From positions 1,198,636-1,262,635 of the forward strand of contig NZ_JBLWFK010000002.1 of the NCBI RefSeq assembly GCF_048323675.1: a stretch of DNA of 64,000 nucleotides, written 5' to 3'. The translations under genes were made by a program, and so were the position numbers. The DNA is from Mangrovimicrobium sp048323675 (GTDB lineage: Bacteria; Pseudomonadota; Gammaproteobacteria; Pseudomonadales; Halieaceae). This document shows positions 55,484-64,000 of this stretch, one piece after another (the stretch's first letter is position 1; each line of letters opens with the position of its first letter). A model generated the notes under the pieces. That model was not told the origin of the DNA, ran no database searches, and saw only the letters and a program-made list of their open reading frames with translations.

Positions 55484-55507
55484 TTGATGTCATATTATTG
55501 ACATCAA
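55484..55507. promoter_or_regulatory. Perfect inverted repeat overlapping a -35 box (P450-3 operator)
   Basis: TTGATGTCA (55484-55492), 6-base spacer, TGACATCAA (55499-55507): perfect 9-bp arms. A consensus TTGACA -35 (55498-55503) lies within it, with GAAAAT as a -10 17 bases on, so a bound protein would block or position RNA polymerase for the P450 gene at 55579. No regulator gene is adjacent. Confidence 0.65.
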
Positions 55508-55578
55508 AAACCGCTTCGCTGAAAATAAAGCATGGAGCATAACTATGCAGCTCCAACCAGCCATCGGGAGCCAGTACC

Positions 55579-56781
55579 ATGACGGAAACCGCCAAAGCCA
55601 GTTGTCCCTTCCACGACAATACCGACCGCCGCAAGTCCGCTGCCATCGCCCGGGAGAATACCCGCGCGCCGGAGGGCTCCCACTGGGTAAAGAGCGCCCT
55701 CCTGGCGCAGAAGGTCCTGCGCAACAAAAACGCACTGCAGGCCGGCGCCAGCGCCGAGGCGCTGAGCTACAAGAACCCCGAGCATGCGCCGGTGTTCTTC
55801 CTCGACGGCAAGGATCACTTCAACAAGCGGCGCAAGACCCAGCGCTTCCTGTCGCCGAAGGCTGTCGCCGACCAGCACTACCTGATCATGCAGAAATTCA
55901 CCGACCAGCTGCTGGCGGAAATGCGCTGCAATGGCGGGGCAAAGCTGGAGGACGTCACCTTCGAACTGGCCATCGAGGTGGTCGGTGAAATCCTCGGCCT
56001 GACCAACAGCGACCAGGCCGAACGCGCCCGCCGCATCCAGCGCGTACTGTATTCCAGCATCGCCAACGCCAAACCCGGCATGGAAGCATGGCTGCTCAAC
56101 CTCAAACGCATGTTCCACATGGGCATCTTCTACCTGAAGGACGTCCGGCCCGCGATCAAGGCACGCCAGGAATCCCCCCGCGACGACGCCATCTCCACCT
56201 ACCTGGACGAGGGCTACAGCCACCTGTCGATCGTTATCGAGTGCCTCACCTACGGCACCGCTGGCATGCTGACCACCCGGGAGTTCATCCTGATGTGCGC
56301 CTGGTACCTGTTCGAGGATGCAGAACTGCGCGCGCGATTCATGAACGGCGAGGAAAAGGACCGGATGGCCATCCTGATGGAGATCCTGCGCCTGGAGCCG
56401 GTGGCCGCGATGGTCATGCGCCGGGTGCACGAACCACTTGAGGACACGGACGGTTCCACCATCGCCTCCGGCGAGCTCTACGGTATCGACATCCGCGCGG
56501 CCAACGTCGACGAGGCGCTGGTCGGCGAATGCCCCTTCGCCCTGGACCCGGATCGCGCCCAGCGCATGCGCGACACCGGCCGCTACCTGAGTTTCTCGGA
56601 CGGCCCCCACAACTGTCCCGGCTGGCAGGTGGCACTGCATGAAACACGCATCTTTCTCGAAGCCCTGTTCAAGGTGCCGGGACTGAAGCTGGAACAGGAG
56701 CCGCAGATGCACTGGAACCCGGCGCTCGGCAGTTACGAGCTGCGCGAGGTGCTGGTCACCTGCGATAAAAGCAGCGCCTGA
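55579..56781 (+). CDS. Cytochrome P450 (3)
   Basis: 400 aa. Heme-binding FSDGPHNCPG with C346; the HF..RRK helix C region is at FNKRRKTQRFLSPKA. The I-helix-like segment (LTYGTAGMLTTREF) lacks the usual acid-alcohol pair AGxDT and has G-TAGML-TT instead, so oxygen activation may differ. The ExxR-type region is present in EILRLEPVA. Preceded by a strong inverted-repeat operator and followed by an alpha/beta hydrolase gene 255 bp on. Substrate unknown. Confidence 0.85.
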   Translation: MTETAKASCPFHDNTDRRKSAAIARENTRAPEGSHWVKSALLAQKVLRNKNALQAGASAEALSYKNPEHAPVFFLDGKDHFNKRRKTQRFLSPKAVADQHYLIMQKFTDQLLAEMRCNGGAKLEDVTFELAIEVVGEILGLTNSDQAERARRIQRVLYSSIANAKPGMEAWLLNLKRMFHMGIFYLKDVRPAIKARQESPRDDAISTYLDEGYSHLSIVIECLTYGTAGMLTTREFILMCAWYLFEDAELRARFMNGEEKDRMAILMEILRLEPVAAMVMRRVHEPLEDTDGSTIASGELYGIDIRAANVDEALVGECPFALDPDRAQRMRDTGRYLSFSDGPHNCPGWQVALHETRIFLEALFKVPGLKLEQEPQMHWNPALGSYELREVLVTCDKSSA

Positions 56782-56839
56782 GACCGGCGCACCCCCGCCG
56801 GCGCAACCTCGCGACAATCCAGCAGGACTGACCGCTGAA

Positions 56840-56859
56840 GCCCGGGCTCCCGCCCGGGC
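56840..56859. other. Stem-loop between P450-3 and hydrolase genes
   Basis: GCCCGGG and CCCGGGC arms with a 6-base loop, ~60 bases past the P450 stop. No T tract. Possibly a weak transcription end. Confidence 0.35.
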
Positions 56860-57036
56860 ACTGCCGATTACTACCCGGCCCGCTCGCAGTGCCTTTCCCG
56901 CGCGCCCGCCCCGCGTTTTATTCACGCGGCCCAGGCGCAGCGACTTCCTGTACAATTACCCCCAAAGACTCCCGGCCGCAGCGCGGCGCCTCGCCCGAGT
57001 TGCGACTGCATCGAACACACAATAAAGAGAGCTCGC

Positions 57037-58086
57037 ATGAAGAAATACCCGAAAACCACGGTACTGGCACTGCTCCTGCTGGTCTTTGCCGGCTGGAGTT
57101 ACAGCTGGACAAGTACGCCTTACGGGCACCTCGACTACCGCGCCGCGGTCTCCCTGCACATGCTGAGTTTCGAACACGAATACCAGCCCGATCCCGATAT
57201 CGATTTCCGCTTCAAGCTGCCGGTCAACCTGGTCTATACCTTCAGCGCCATGCTGCCGAAAAACGCGGTGGCGAAAGTCGAGGACCGGACCATTCCCGGC
57301 AAGGGCGTGGACGTCCCGGTGCGTATTTACTGGCCGCAAACCACCGCCAGCGATGCCGCGCCACCGGTCATCGTGTATTTCCACGGCGGCGGCTTCGTCG
57401 TCGGCAGCGTGGAGATTTTTGACCCGCTGACCCGGGAACTGGCGGATGTGGCCCAGTCCATCGTGGTTTCCGTGGATTACCGACTGGCGCCCCGCCACCC
57501 CTTCCCCGCCGCCGTGGATGACAGCTACGCCGCCCTGCAGTGGGCGGCGGCCAATGCGGCTGCCCTCGGCGGCGACCCCGATCGCTTGCTGGTTGCCGGT
57601 GACAGCGCCGGCGGCAACCTGTCCGCGGTCATCGCACAAATGGCCCGGGACAAGGGCGGCCCGGCCCTTGCCGGCCAGATCATGTACTACCCGGCGACCG
57701 ACCTGACCAACGCCAGTTACGACAGCATGCAGCACTTTATCGACGGCTACGGCCTCTCCACCGAAGCCAAGCATGCCTTCAACCAGTCCTACATCGGCGA
57801 TGTTCCCGAGAGCGGGCGGCGCAATCCCTACCTCTCCCCCCTGCTGGCGGACAGTCTCGCCGGCCTGCCTCCGGCGCTGGTGATCACCGCAGGCTTCGAC
57901 CCCCTGCGCGATGCCGGACTGGCCTATGCAAAGCGACTGAAAGACGAGGGGATACCCACCGAGTCGATCCTCTATCCGCAGACCATCCACGGCTTCATGA
58001 GCATCCGGCTGTTCTCCGAACAGGCCCAGGCCATGGCGGCGACCGCGGCATTCGTCCAGGGCCTGGGCAAAAGCGATCGCCCATGA
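57037..58086 (+). CDS. Alpha/beta hydrolase (HSL family)
   Basis: 349 aa. N-terminal hydrophobic anchor (TVLALLLLVFAGWSYSW) suggests membrane or periplasmic location. Oxyanion motif YFHGGGFV and nucleophile GDSAGG, with later acid and His in the HGFMS region near residue 325. Esterase or lipase of the hormone-sensitive-lipase group, related in fold to the fusion at 4976 but without extra domains. AAAGAGAGC is the likely ribosome site. Overlaps the EVE gene by 4 bp. Confidence 0.9.
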   Translation: MKKYPKTTVLALLLLVFAGWSYSWTSTPYGHLDYRAAVSLHMLSFEHEYQPDPDIDFRFKLPVNLVYTFSAMLPKNAVAKVEDRTIPGKGVDVPVRIYWPQTTASDAAPPVIVYFHGGGFVVGSVEIFDPLTRELADVAQSIVVSVDYRLAPRHPFPAAVDDSYAALQWAAANAAALGGDPDRLLVAGDSAGGNLSAVIAQMARDKGGPALAGQIMYYPATDLTNASYDSMQHFIDGYGLSTEAKHAFNQSYIGDVPESGRRNPYLSPLLADSLAGLPPALVITAGFDPLRDAGLAYAKRLKDEGIPTESILYPQTIHGFMSIRLFSEQAQAMAATAAFVQGLGKSDRP

Positions 58087-58547
58087 ACTACTGGTTATTC
58101 AAGTCCGAGCCGGACGAATACAGCATCGACGACCTGTTCGCCGAAGCGGCCGGCAAGGGCCGCTGGGACGGCATCCGCAACTACCAGGCCCGCAATATCC
58201 TGCGCGACGCCATCGCCGTCGGCGACGAGGTGTTGTTCTACCACAGCAGCTGCAAGGTGCCCGGGGTCGCCGGTACCGCCCGGGTTGTGCAATCCGCCTA
58301 TCCCGACCCGGCCCAGTTCGACCCCGACAGCCGCTATTACGACAGCAAGTCCACGCCCGACCAGCCGCGCTGGTTCTGCGTCGACATCGCCCCGCTGGAA
58401 AAATTTGCCGCGGTGGTGCCGCTCACCCGGCTGAAACAGCAGGCGGACCTGGCGGAGATGATACTGCTGAAACAGGGTCGCCTGTCGGTGCAACCGGTAA
58501 GCGCCGGCGAGTGGCGCAGCATCCGCGACCTCGCCCGGACCGGCTGA
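58083..58547 (+). CDS. EVE domain protein
   Basis: 154 aa. NYWLFKSEPDEYSIDDL, WDGIRNYQARNILRD and GDEVLFYHSSC are hallmarks of the EVE (PUA-related) fold, which binds modified bases in DNA or RNA in known cases. Start ATG overlaps the preceding stop (ATGA). Common in proteobacteria as a lone housekeeping-type gene, often near 5-formyl-THF cyclo-ligase; that neighbour is not here. Converges with the redoxin gene. Confidence 0.92.
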   Translation: MNYWLFKSEPDEYSIDDLFAEAAGKGRWDGIRNYQARNILRDAIAVGDEVLFYHSSCKVPGVAGTARVVQSAYPDPAQFDPDSRYYDSKSTPDQPRWFCVDIAPLEKFAAVVPLTRLKQQADLAEMILLKQGRLSVQPVSAGEWRSIRDLARTG

Positions 58548-58551
58548 ACCC

Positions 58552-59193
58552 TCAGCGACCGGGTGGCGCGGCCAGGGCCGCCCGGGCAAACTCGAGCGCC
58601 GCGCCGGCGTCCACCCGCACGCTGTAATCCTCGAGAAACAACTTGCCGACGACTTTTCCTGCCGGATCGATGACCAGCATCCCCGGGTAGGGAATACCGT
58701 AGGCGGCGTCCCCCGGCTGGTAGTCGCGATTGAGAATGCCCAGGGTACGGAAGGTCAGGGTGTCCACGTCGTGGAGAATGGGGTACTCGATACCCCACTG
58801 CGCCGCGAAAGCCCGCTGCACTTCCGGGTCGTCGTAGGTGATCGCCACCAGGGCGATTCCCGCGGCGTCGTAGGCGGCCTTGTGGGCCTGCAGCTGCACC
58901 AGCTGGCGCATACAGAACGGGCACCAGGCCACCGAGCGCGCCGCCACCAGCAGCGTGCCGGAGGGACCGGCAAATTCGTCGAGCAGGCGAATTTGCCGCC
59001 CCTGCCAGGTGGCGTTTACGCCGGGAAATGCCGAGCCAGGCAGCGGGCCGGGATCGAAGCTGTCGCTGTCCCCGGCGACAAACATGTCGCGGGTAAGCTG
59101 GTCGTAAGCGAGCTGCTTCAAGGGCGCACGGAAGGCCCAGAGCAGGCCCAGGAGCAGCGCAAAAACCACAAAAATCAGCCGTGTTTTCTTCAT
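58552..59193 (-). CDS. Membrane-anchored redoxin (AhpC/TSA-like) with WCPFC motif
   Basis: 213 aa. N-terminal anchor (LIFVVFALLLGLLWAF), then a thioredoxin-like fold with redox motif WCPFC near residue 90 and a cis-Pro region at PGMLVIDPAGKVVG. Looks like a periplasmic peroxiredoxin or disulfide reductase. A -10-like TATGAT region lies in the divergent gap with the RND adaptor gene. Confidence 0.85.
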   Translation of the reverse strand: MKKTRLIFVVFALLLGLLWAFRAPLKQLAYDQLTRDMFVAGDSDSFDPGPLPGSAFPGVNATWQGRQIRLLDEFAGPSGTLLVAARSVAWCPFCMRQLVQLQAHKAAYDAAGIALVAITYDDPEVQRAFAAQWGIEYPILHDVDTLTFRTLGILNRDYQPGDAAYGIPYPGMLVIDPAGKVVGKLFLEDYSVRVDAGAALEFARAALAAPPGR

Positions 59194-59382
59194 TTAGCAT
59201 CCCGTATCATAATGCGGGCACCCCGTTGGTCGCGTAATTCTGGCGTTTTACCGCAGGAATGCTGCGACTGGAAGGCAGCTTGTTACCATGCGCCTCATCG
59301 AGGAGCCTGTGCAGACTCCGCAAATAACACTGCAGCGACCGTGCACAACACGGTCAGGACAGGAAAGGACAGTAGCACAACC

Positions 59383-60546
59383 ATGCAAAGCCGCATCCTG
59401 AAAATTCTAGCCCCCGTCGCCGTGCTCGCTGCGAGCGTTGGCATTTATTCCCTGCTGCACGCCTCGCGTCCAGCGCCGGAAAAACACGAAGGCGTCTCGC
59501 ATACCACCAGCGTGTATGTCGCGCCCGTGGTGGAAGCGAGCAGCGCCCTCGACGTGACGACGCACGGCGAAGTGCGCTCGCGGACGCAGATCGACCTGGT
59601 CGCCGAAGTCAGTGGCCGGGTGGTCGCGGCATCACCGCAGTTCGTGCGCGGGGGCCGCATCGAACCCGGCGTCCCCCTGCTGCAGATCGACGACACCGAC
59701 TACAAACTGGCGGTCCAGGAAGCCCATGCCCGGGTTGCCGATGCGGAACTCGCGGTGCAGCAGGCGCTGGCGGACCAGGACGTGGCGCAAAAACAGCTGC
59801 GCAATTCCCCCAACCCCAGCGACCTCGCCCTCAAGCGCCCGCAGGTGACCCAGGCCCGGGCGATGCTGGAGGCTGCCAGGGCCGGTCTCGAACAGGCCCA
59901 GGTGGATCTCAAGCGCGCCTCGGTCAGCCTGCCCTTCGAGGGCCGGGTCGCGGAAACCTACGTACAGGTGGGCCAGTACATTAGCGCCGGCACACCGCTG
60001 GCCAGCGTCTTCGGCACCGACCTGGTGGAAATCCGCCTGCCCCTGACCGACAGCCAGCTGGCCGTGCTGAACCTGCCGATCGGCTATACCGCACCGGCGG
60101 GGGGCGGCCTGCCGGTCACCTTCAGCGCCCGGGTCGCCGGCAAGCAGCACCAGTGGCACGGCAAGCTGGTCAGGCTCGACCCCGCGGTGGACCCGGATAC
60201 CCGGATGCTCTACGCCAGCGCCGAAGTACAGGACCCCTACGGCAGCGCGACCTCTGCCGACGGCATGCCCCTGGCAGTCGGCCTGTTTGTCGACGCCAGG
60301 ATACAGGGTCGCGACATGGTGGCCGCGATGAACATTCCGGGCAAGGCGCTGCGCGCCGGCGATGTCGTCTACGTGGTCAACAGCGAAGGCCTGCTGGACA
60401 TCCGCGAGGTGGATGTCGCCTACAGCAACGCCAGCAAGGCGGTGGTCCGCTCCGGTCTCAAGCCGGGCGAGCAGGTGGTGGTATCGGCGCTGCGCAATCC
60501 CATCCAGGGGATGGCGCTCACCACGGTTGCGGCGGCGGAGGGTTAA
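59383..60546 (+). CDS. RND efflux periplasmic adaptor (membrane fusion protein)
   Basis: 387 aa from the ATG at 59383; the frame is open to 58771 but that part opposes the redoxin gene. Inner-membrane anchor at 5-25, lipoyl half-motif EVSGRVVAASPQF, short alpha-hairpin (AHARVADAELAVQQAL), second lipoyl half and beta-barrel LPFEGRVAETYVQVGQYI. Bridges the RND pump to an outer-membrane channel; no TolC-type gene is in the window. Three bases before the pump gene. Confidence 0.92.
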   Translation: MQSRILKILAPVAVLAASVGIYSLLHASRPAPEKHEGVSHTTSVYVAPVVEASSALDVTTHGEVRSRTQIDLVAEVSGRVVAASPQFVRGGRIEPGVPLLQIDDTDYKLAVQEAHARVADAELAVQQALADQDVAQKQLRNSPNPSDLALKRPQVTQARAMLEAARAGLEQAQVDLKRASVSLPFEGRVAETYVQVGQYISAGTPLASVFGTDLVEIRLPLTDSQLAVLNLPIGYTAPAGGGLPVTFSARVAGKQHQWHGKLVRLDPAVDPDTRMLYASAEVQDPYGSATSADGMPLAVGLFVDARIQGRDMVAAMNIPGKALRAGDVVYVVNSEGLLDIREVDVAYSNASKAVVRSGLKPGEQVVVSALRNPIQGMALTTVAAAEG

Positions 60547-60549
60547 GTC

Positions 60550-63500
60550 ATGCGCGGACTGATCGCCTGGTGGGTCCACAACCCGGTTGCCGCCAATCTG
60601 CTGATGTTCGGCATCGTGCTCGCGGGCATTCTCGGTCTCCTGGCGATCGAGAAAGAAGCCTTTCCCGACATCAAGATCAACCAGGTCAGCATCAACGTCA
60701 CCTGGCCCGGGGCCAACCCGCAGGAAGTCGAGGAGCAGGTCATCGTCCGCATCGAGCAGTCGCTCGAGAACGTGGACCAGGTGTACCACTACTATTCCAC
60801 CGCTACCGAGGGCAATGCCGAAATCCGGGTTTCCACCTACCCCAATATCGACATCAACGAATTCCTCAACGAGGTGAAGAACGCGGTCGACGCGGTCACC
60901 TCGCTGCCCGCGGATATCGAGCCGCCGCGGGTCCAGCGCCTGCAAAACCGCCAGGAAATGATCCGCGTAGCGGTCTACGGCAACGCCAGCGAGCGGGAGC
61001 TCACCCGGCTGGCGCAGGAACTCAAGGACGAGATCGCCGCCCTCCCCTACATCTCGACCATCGACCTGTTCGGCACCCGGGAAGAAGAGGTCAGCATCGA
61101 ACTGTCGGAAGAGGCCATGCGCCGCTACGACCTCAACTTCCAGGAAGTGGCCAACGCCATTCGCGGCAACTCCATCAACCTGTCCGCCGGCCAGGTGCGC
61201 ACCGCCACCGGCGACGTGCAGTTGCGCGCCCGCAACCTGGCGGACACCCAGCGCGACTTCGAGCGCATCATCGTTCGCCAGACGGCGGACGGCGGCGTGG
61301 TGCGGGTCGGCGATGTGGCGAAGGTGATCGACGGTTTCGAGGACAACGAGATCCTGACCACCCTGAACGGCGAGCCGGCGGTCCTGATCCAGATCAAGAC
61401 CACCGAGAACATGCAGGTGGTGAAAGCCAGCGACGCGGTCAAGGCCTGGATGGCAGAAGCGGAACCGAACCTGCCAGAGGGGATAAAACTCAACCTGTGG
61501 TTCGACAACGCGGATATCTACAAGGCGCGCATGGGCCTGATACAGAATTCGGCGGTCCAGGGGCTCCTCCTGGTGCTGGCGGTGTTGCTCCTGTCCCTGC
61601 GGCCGAAAGTCGCGGTCTGGGTCACTGTGGGCATTGCCATCGCCTTCATCGGCACCTTCTCGCTGCTGCCGGTAAACGATGTCTCCATGAATGTCATGTC
61701 GACCTTCGCCTTCCTGCTGGTACTGGGGATCGTGGTGGACGACGCCATCGTGGTGGGCGAGAGTGTCCACCAGCACGCGCACCAGTCCGGCGGCGGCGCC
61801 AACTCCGCCATCGAGGGCACGGTCGCGGTGGCGCGGCCGGTGGTATTCGCGGTACTGACCACCATCATCGCCTTCGCGCCCTGGCTGTTCGTCTCCGGTG
61901 AGGCCTCGCAGATGACCCGGCAACTGTCGATTGTCATCACCGTCGCGCTGACGATTTCCCTGCTGGAAGCCTTTTTCATCCTCCCCGCCCACCTGCGCCA
62001 CCTGGAACCGCGCGGCGAGCTGCACGGCCTGGCCCGTGTGCAACAGCGCGCCGAGCACAGCATCATCGATTTCGCCGACCGCATCTACCGGCCGGTGCTG
62101 GCCGCCGCGGTGCGCCGCCGCTACCTGACTGCCAGCGTGTTCATCGGCGCCTTCCTGGTCAGCATCGGGCTGTTCACCAGCGGCTGGGTCAAGTTCTACT
62201 TCATGCCGCAGGTGGAATCCGAACAGATCTTCATCAACGTCGCCCTCCCCGCCGGCACCCCCTATTCACGCTCGCTGGAGATCCTCTCCCAGTTACAGGA
62301 GGCGGAGCGCGAGCTGATCGACCAGGTCAACCAGGAGGCCGCGGAAACCGGTGAAGGCAGCGGCGAACTGATCGAGGGCTGGTACACCCGCGCGCGCCGC
62401 GACAGCGTGATTGCCATCGTCAACCTGGCGCCGGCCGAGGTGCGCGACATGTCGGCCCGGGAGGCCGCCGAACGCCTGCGCGACCTCGTCGGCGTGATTC
62501 CCGACGCGGAAGAAATCGAGGTGAACTATACCCTCAACGACAGCGGCGCCGACGTCACCTGGCTGCTGAAGCACCGCGACCAGGAGCTGCTGGCACGTGC
62601 GAGTCGCGACCTGATCCGCCAGACCAGCGGCTACGAAGGCACCTACTTCGTGCGCGACAGCCAGCGCGGGGAATCCGATGAAATCATCCTGCGGCTGCTG
62701 CCGGGCGCGGAAAAACTCGGCATCAATCTCGCCGACGTGGCCAGCCAGGTGCGCCAGGCCTACTATGGCGAGGAAGTCCAGCGCCTGCCCCGCGAGCACG
62801 GCGATGTCAAAGTGATGGTCAAGTACCCCAAGCAGTTGCGCCAGGACCTGACCAGCCTGAACCAGTTCCGCATCCGCACCGACGACGGTCGCGAACTGCC
62901 GCTGTTCTCGGTGGCCGAGATCGACCTCGCCAGCGGCGTACAGCGCATCCAGCGACGCGACGGCGAGCGCTACGTCCAGGTCAGCGCGGACATGGACCAT
63001 GACTTGATGGGCAATATCGTCCGCGACCTGGAGGATAACTACCTGCCGCAACTGAAGGCCAAATACCCCGGGCTGGCAGTGCTCAAGGGCGGGCAGCAGG
63101 AAGAGGAGCAGGAGTTCTTCAACGAGATCTTCGCGCTCTACGCGGTGGCGCTGTTCGCCATGTACGCCCTGATCGCGGTCGCCTTCCACTCCTACTGGCT
63201 GCCGCTGCTGGTGATGACCGCCATCCCCTTCGGCTTCATGGGGGCGATCTTCGGCCACCTGATCTTCGGCATGCCGATGGCGATGTTCTCCTACTTCGGC
63301 ATCGGCGCGGCGGCAGGGGTGGTGGTGAACGACAACCTGGTACTGGTGGACTACATCGGCCGCTTGCGCGAACAGGGCAAGCACCTGGTCGAAGCCATCG
63401 TCCAGGCCGGGGTCGACCGCTTCCGGCCGATCCTGCTGACCACCCTCACCACCTTCGTCGGTCTCGCGCCGATCATGGTGGAGCGCGCCACCGACGCCCA

Positions 63501-63666
63501 GTTCCTGAAACCGGCGGTGATCGCTCTGGCCTTCGGGGTGCTGTTCGCCCTGTTCGTCACGCTGCTGATGGTGCCCGCGCTGTATGCCATCGGCGGGGAT
63601 TGCAGCCAGGCGATGGCGGCACTGAAAACCCGCCTGTTGGGCAAGCGCAAACGGGTGGGTGCCTGA
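60550..63666 (+). CDS. RND efflux inner-membrane pump (AcrB/HAE-like)
   Basis: 1038 aa, normal RND size, 12 TM helices with two large periplasmic loops. TM1 NPVAANLLMFGIVLAGILG; TM4 proton-relay acids in GIVVDDAIVVGESV; the RND repeat near the end GAAAGVVVNDNLVLVDYI is also present. Acidic proton relay indicates a proton-driven drug or lipid-type exporter, not a heavy-metal pump. Operon partner of the adaptor at 59383. Confidence 0.94.
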   Translation: MRGLIAWWVHNPVAANLLMFGIVLAGILGLLAIEKEAFPDIKINQVSINVTWPGANPQEVEEQVIVRIEQSLENVDQVYHYYSTATEGNAEIRVSTYPNIDINEFLNEVKNAVDAVTSLPADIEPPRVQRLQNRQEMIRVAVYGNASERELTRLAQELKDEIAALPYISTIDLFGTREEEVSIELSEEAMRRYDLNFQEVANAIRGNSINLSAGQVRTATGDVQLRARNLADTQRDFERIIVRQTADGGVVRVGDVAKVIDGFEDNEILTTLNGEPAVLIQIKTTENMQVVKASDAVKAWMAEAEPNLPEGIKLNLWFDNADIYKARMGLIQNSAVQGLLLVLAVLLLSLRPKVAVWVTVGIAIAFIGTFSLLPVNDVSMNVMSTFAFLLVLGIVVDDAIVVGESVHQHAHQSGGGANSAIEGTVAVARPVVFAVLTTIIAFAPWLFVSGEASQMTRQLSIVITVALTISLLEAFFILPAHLRHLEPRGELHGLARVQQRAEHSIIDFADRIYRPVLAAAVRRRYLTASVFIGAFLVSIGLFTSGWVKFYFMPQVESEQIFINVALPAGTPYSRSLEILSQLQEAERELIDQVNQEAAETGEGSGELIEGWYTRARRDSVIAIVNLAPAEVRDMSAREAAERLRDLVGVIPDAEEIEVNYTLNDSGADVTWLLKHRDQELLARASRDLIRQTSGYEGTYFVRDSQRGESDEIILRLLPGAEKLGINLADVASQVRQAYYGEEVQRLPREHGDVKVMVKYPKQLRQDLTSLNQFRIRTDDGRELPLFSVAEIDLASGVQRIQRRDGERYVQVSADMDHDLMGNIVRDLEDNYLPQLKAKYPGLAVLKGGQQEEEQEFFNEIFALYAVALFAMYALIAVAFHSYWLPLLVMTAIPFGFMGAIFGHLIFGMPMAMFSYFGIGAAAGVVVNDNLVLVDYIGRLREQGKHLVEAIVQAGVDRFRPILLTTLTTFVGLAPIMVERATDAQFLKPAVIALAFGVLFALFVTLLMVPALYAIGGDCSQAMAALKTRLLGKRKRVGA

Positions 63667-63699
63667 GGCTACTGCTCTAATCGGTGGCGTTTGATCGTG

Positions 63700-63723
63700 T
63701 GGCGGCCTGGCGGCCTGGCGGCC
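63700..63723. repeat. Three tandem copies of TGGCGGCC
   Basis: Exact 8-bp repeat units at 63700, 63708 and 63716, in the intergenic DNA after the RND pump. No ORF is supported. Confidence 0.75.
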
Positions 63724-63735
63724 GCTGCGTGGCCT

Positions 63736-63968
63736 GCGGGCGGGAAGGCTCTTTTACTCCATTCCGGGCGCTTGCGGCGCGTTTGCCTTTGGGTTCCCGG
63801 AATTGCTGCGTGGCTGCGGGGTTTTGAATGAGGTTTGAGATTACATGCTACTTGGCTGCACGGTAGCTGGTGGAGTGGGCTGGCGCATCGCGGTGGAAAG
63901 GCGGTTCCGCTGCAAGATCGAGTTCGCACCGACGCCCTCCAAGTCCGTAAAAGAGCCTTCCCACCCAC
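63736..63968. repeat. Nested inverted-repeat element at right end
   Basis: 22-bp outer arms (63736-63757 and 63947-63968) match at 20 positions when reversed, including a perfect 16-bp core GGGAAGGCTCTTTTAC. Inside are ATTCCGGG/CCCGGAAT arms (~63761-63808) and a GGAA-N6-TTCC hairpin near 63897-63910. About 233 bp with no supported gene, fitting a MITE-like or REP-family element. Confidence 0.6.
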
Positions 63969-64000
63969 TGGCAACGCGGGGGTAACCCCGGGCTTTCGCA

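Noticed and set aside
55484..55507. FNR/ANR-type box (TTGAT-N4-ATCAA)
   Set aside because: The half-sites match but the spacing between TTGAT and ATCAA is 14, not 4, so it is treated as a different operator.
59632..62058. 808-residue minus-strand frame opposite the RND adaptor and pump
   Set aside because: The plus-strand RND genes have full domain motifs; this is their antisense shadow.

Overview
This 64 kb window is GC-rich chromosomal DNA, apart from a more AT-rich stretch at about 38.4-41.4 kb. It carries the alaS-lysC-csrA-tRNA-Ser(GCT) block typical of Gammaproteobacteria. Together with a wax-ester synthase, three cytochrome P450s, a Rieske oxygenase, LLM and ketosteroid-dehydrogenase-like flavoenzymes and a TonB receptor, this suggests a marine, lipid- or steroid/terpenoid-degrading gammaproteobacterium such as a member of Halieaceae. 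The taxon is inferred from gene content only.

Layout. At 1-4.7 kb (minus) lies an envelope cluster: a YCF48/BNR-repeat protein, an MMPL/RND transporter and a DUF1302 protein cut by the left edge. At 5-8.4 kb (plus) two translationally coupled genes encode a hemerythrin / phasin-like / HSL-hydrolase fusion and a WS/DGAT acyltransferase, apparently a storage-lipid module. At 8.5-10.4 kb are a DUF2242 lipoprotein and a lytic transglycosylase. At 10.4-15.1 kb a TonB receptor-P450 operon diverges from a TetR gene across a palindromic operator. At 15.2-20.2 kb a YfiR-type hybrid histidine kinase with an Hpt domain converges on a REC-PP2C-STAS phosphatase. At 20.4-28.3 kb are a YbaK protein, a DUF465 protein with two strong leader hairpins, an EF-G paralogue, a P2-type ATPase with an unusual ion site, and an APH-like/P-loop kinase fusion.

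At 28.4-38.4 kb is a catabolic island: FAD dehydrogenase, LLM monooxygenase, NTF2-like protein, TetR, amidohydrolase, CMD protein, Rieske oxygenase, P450 and SDR. Its three promoter regions share a 23-bp palindrome (AAT-ATC-ACT-N5-AGT-TTC-ATT type), twice overlapping a plausible promoter, so these genes look like one TetR regulon. No ferredoxin or reductase partner is present.

At 38.5-41.4 kb the AT-richer stretch holds a zinc-type alcohol dehydrogenase/quinone reductase relative and an ATGA-coupled HIT hydrolase-DUF3883 nuclease-like pair. It abuts tRNA-Ser through a structured segment carrying a degenerate inverted copy of the tRNA 3' end. This is the best candidate for an undescribed, probably defence-related, cassette.

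At 41.6-46.8 kb lies the conserved core (tRNA-Ser, csrA, lysC, alaS, hinT, a trm112-like gene). At 47-52.3 kb are an IPTL-CTERM exported protein, greB, a porin-FMN-binding-PepSY operon, a cloverleaf-like inverted repeat and a uracil-DNA glycosylase. At 52.4-58.5 kb are gcvP, a P450 behind a perfect inverted repeat, an alpha/beta hydrolase and an EVE protein. At 58.5-63.7 kb are a periplasmic redoxin and an RND efflux pair. A second nested inverted-repeat element closes the window.
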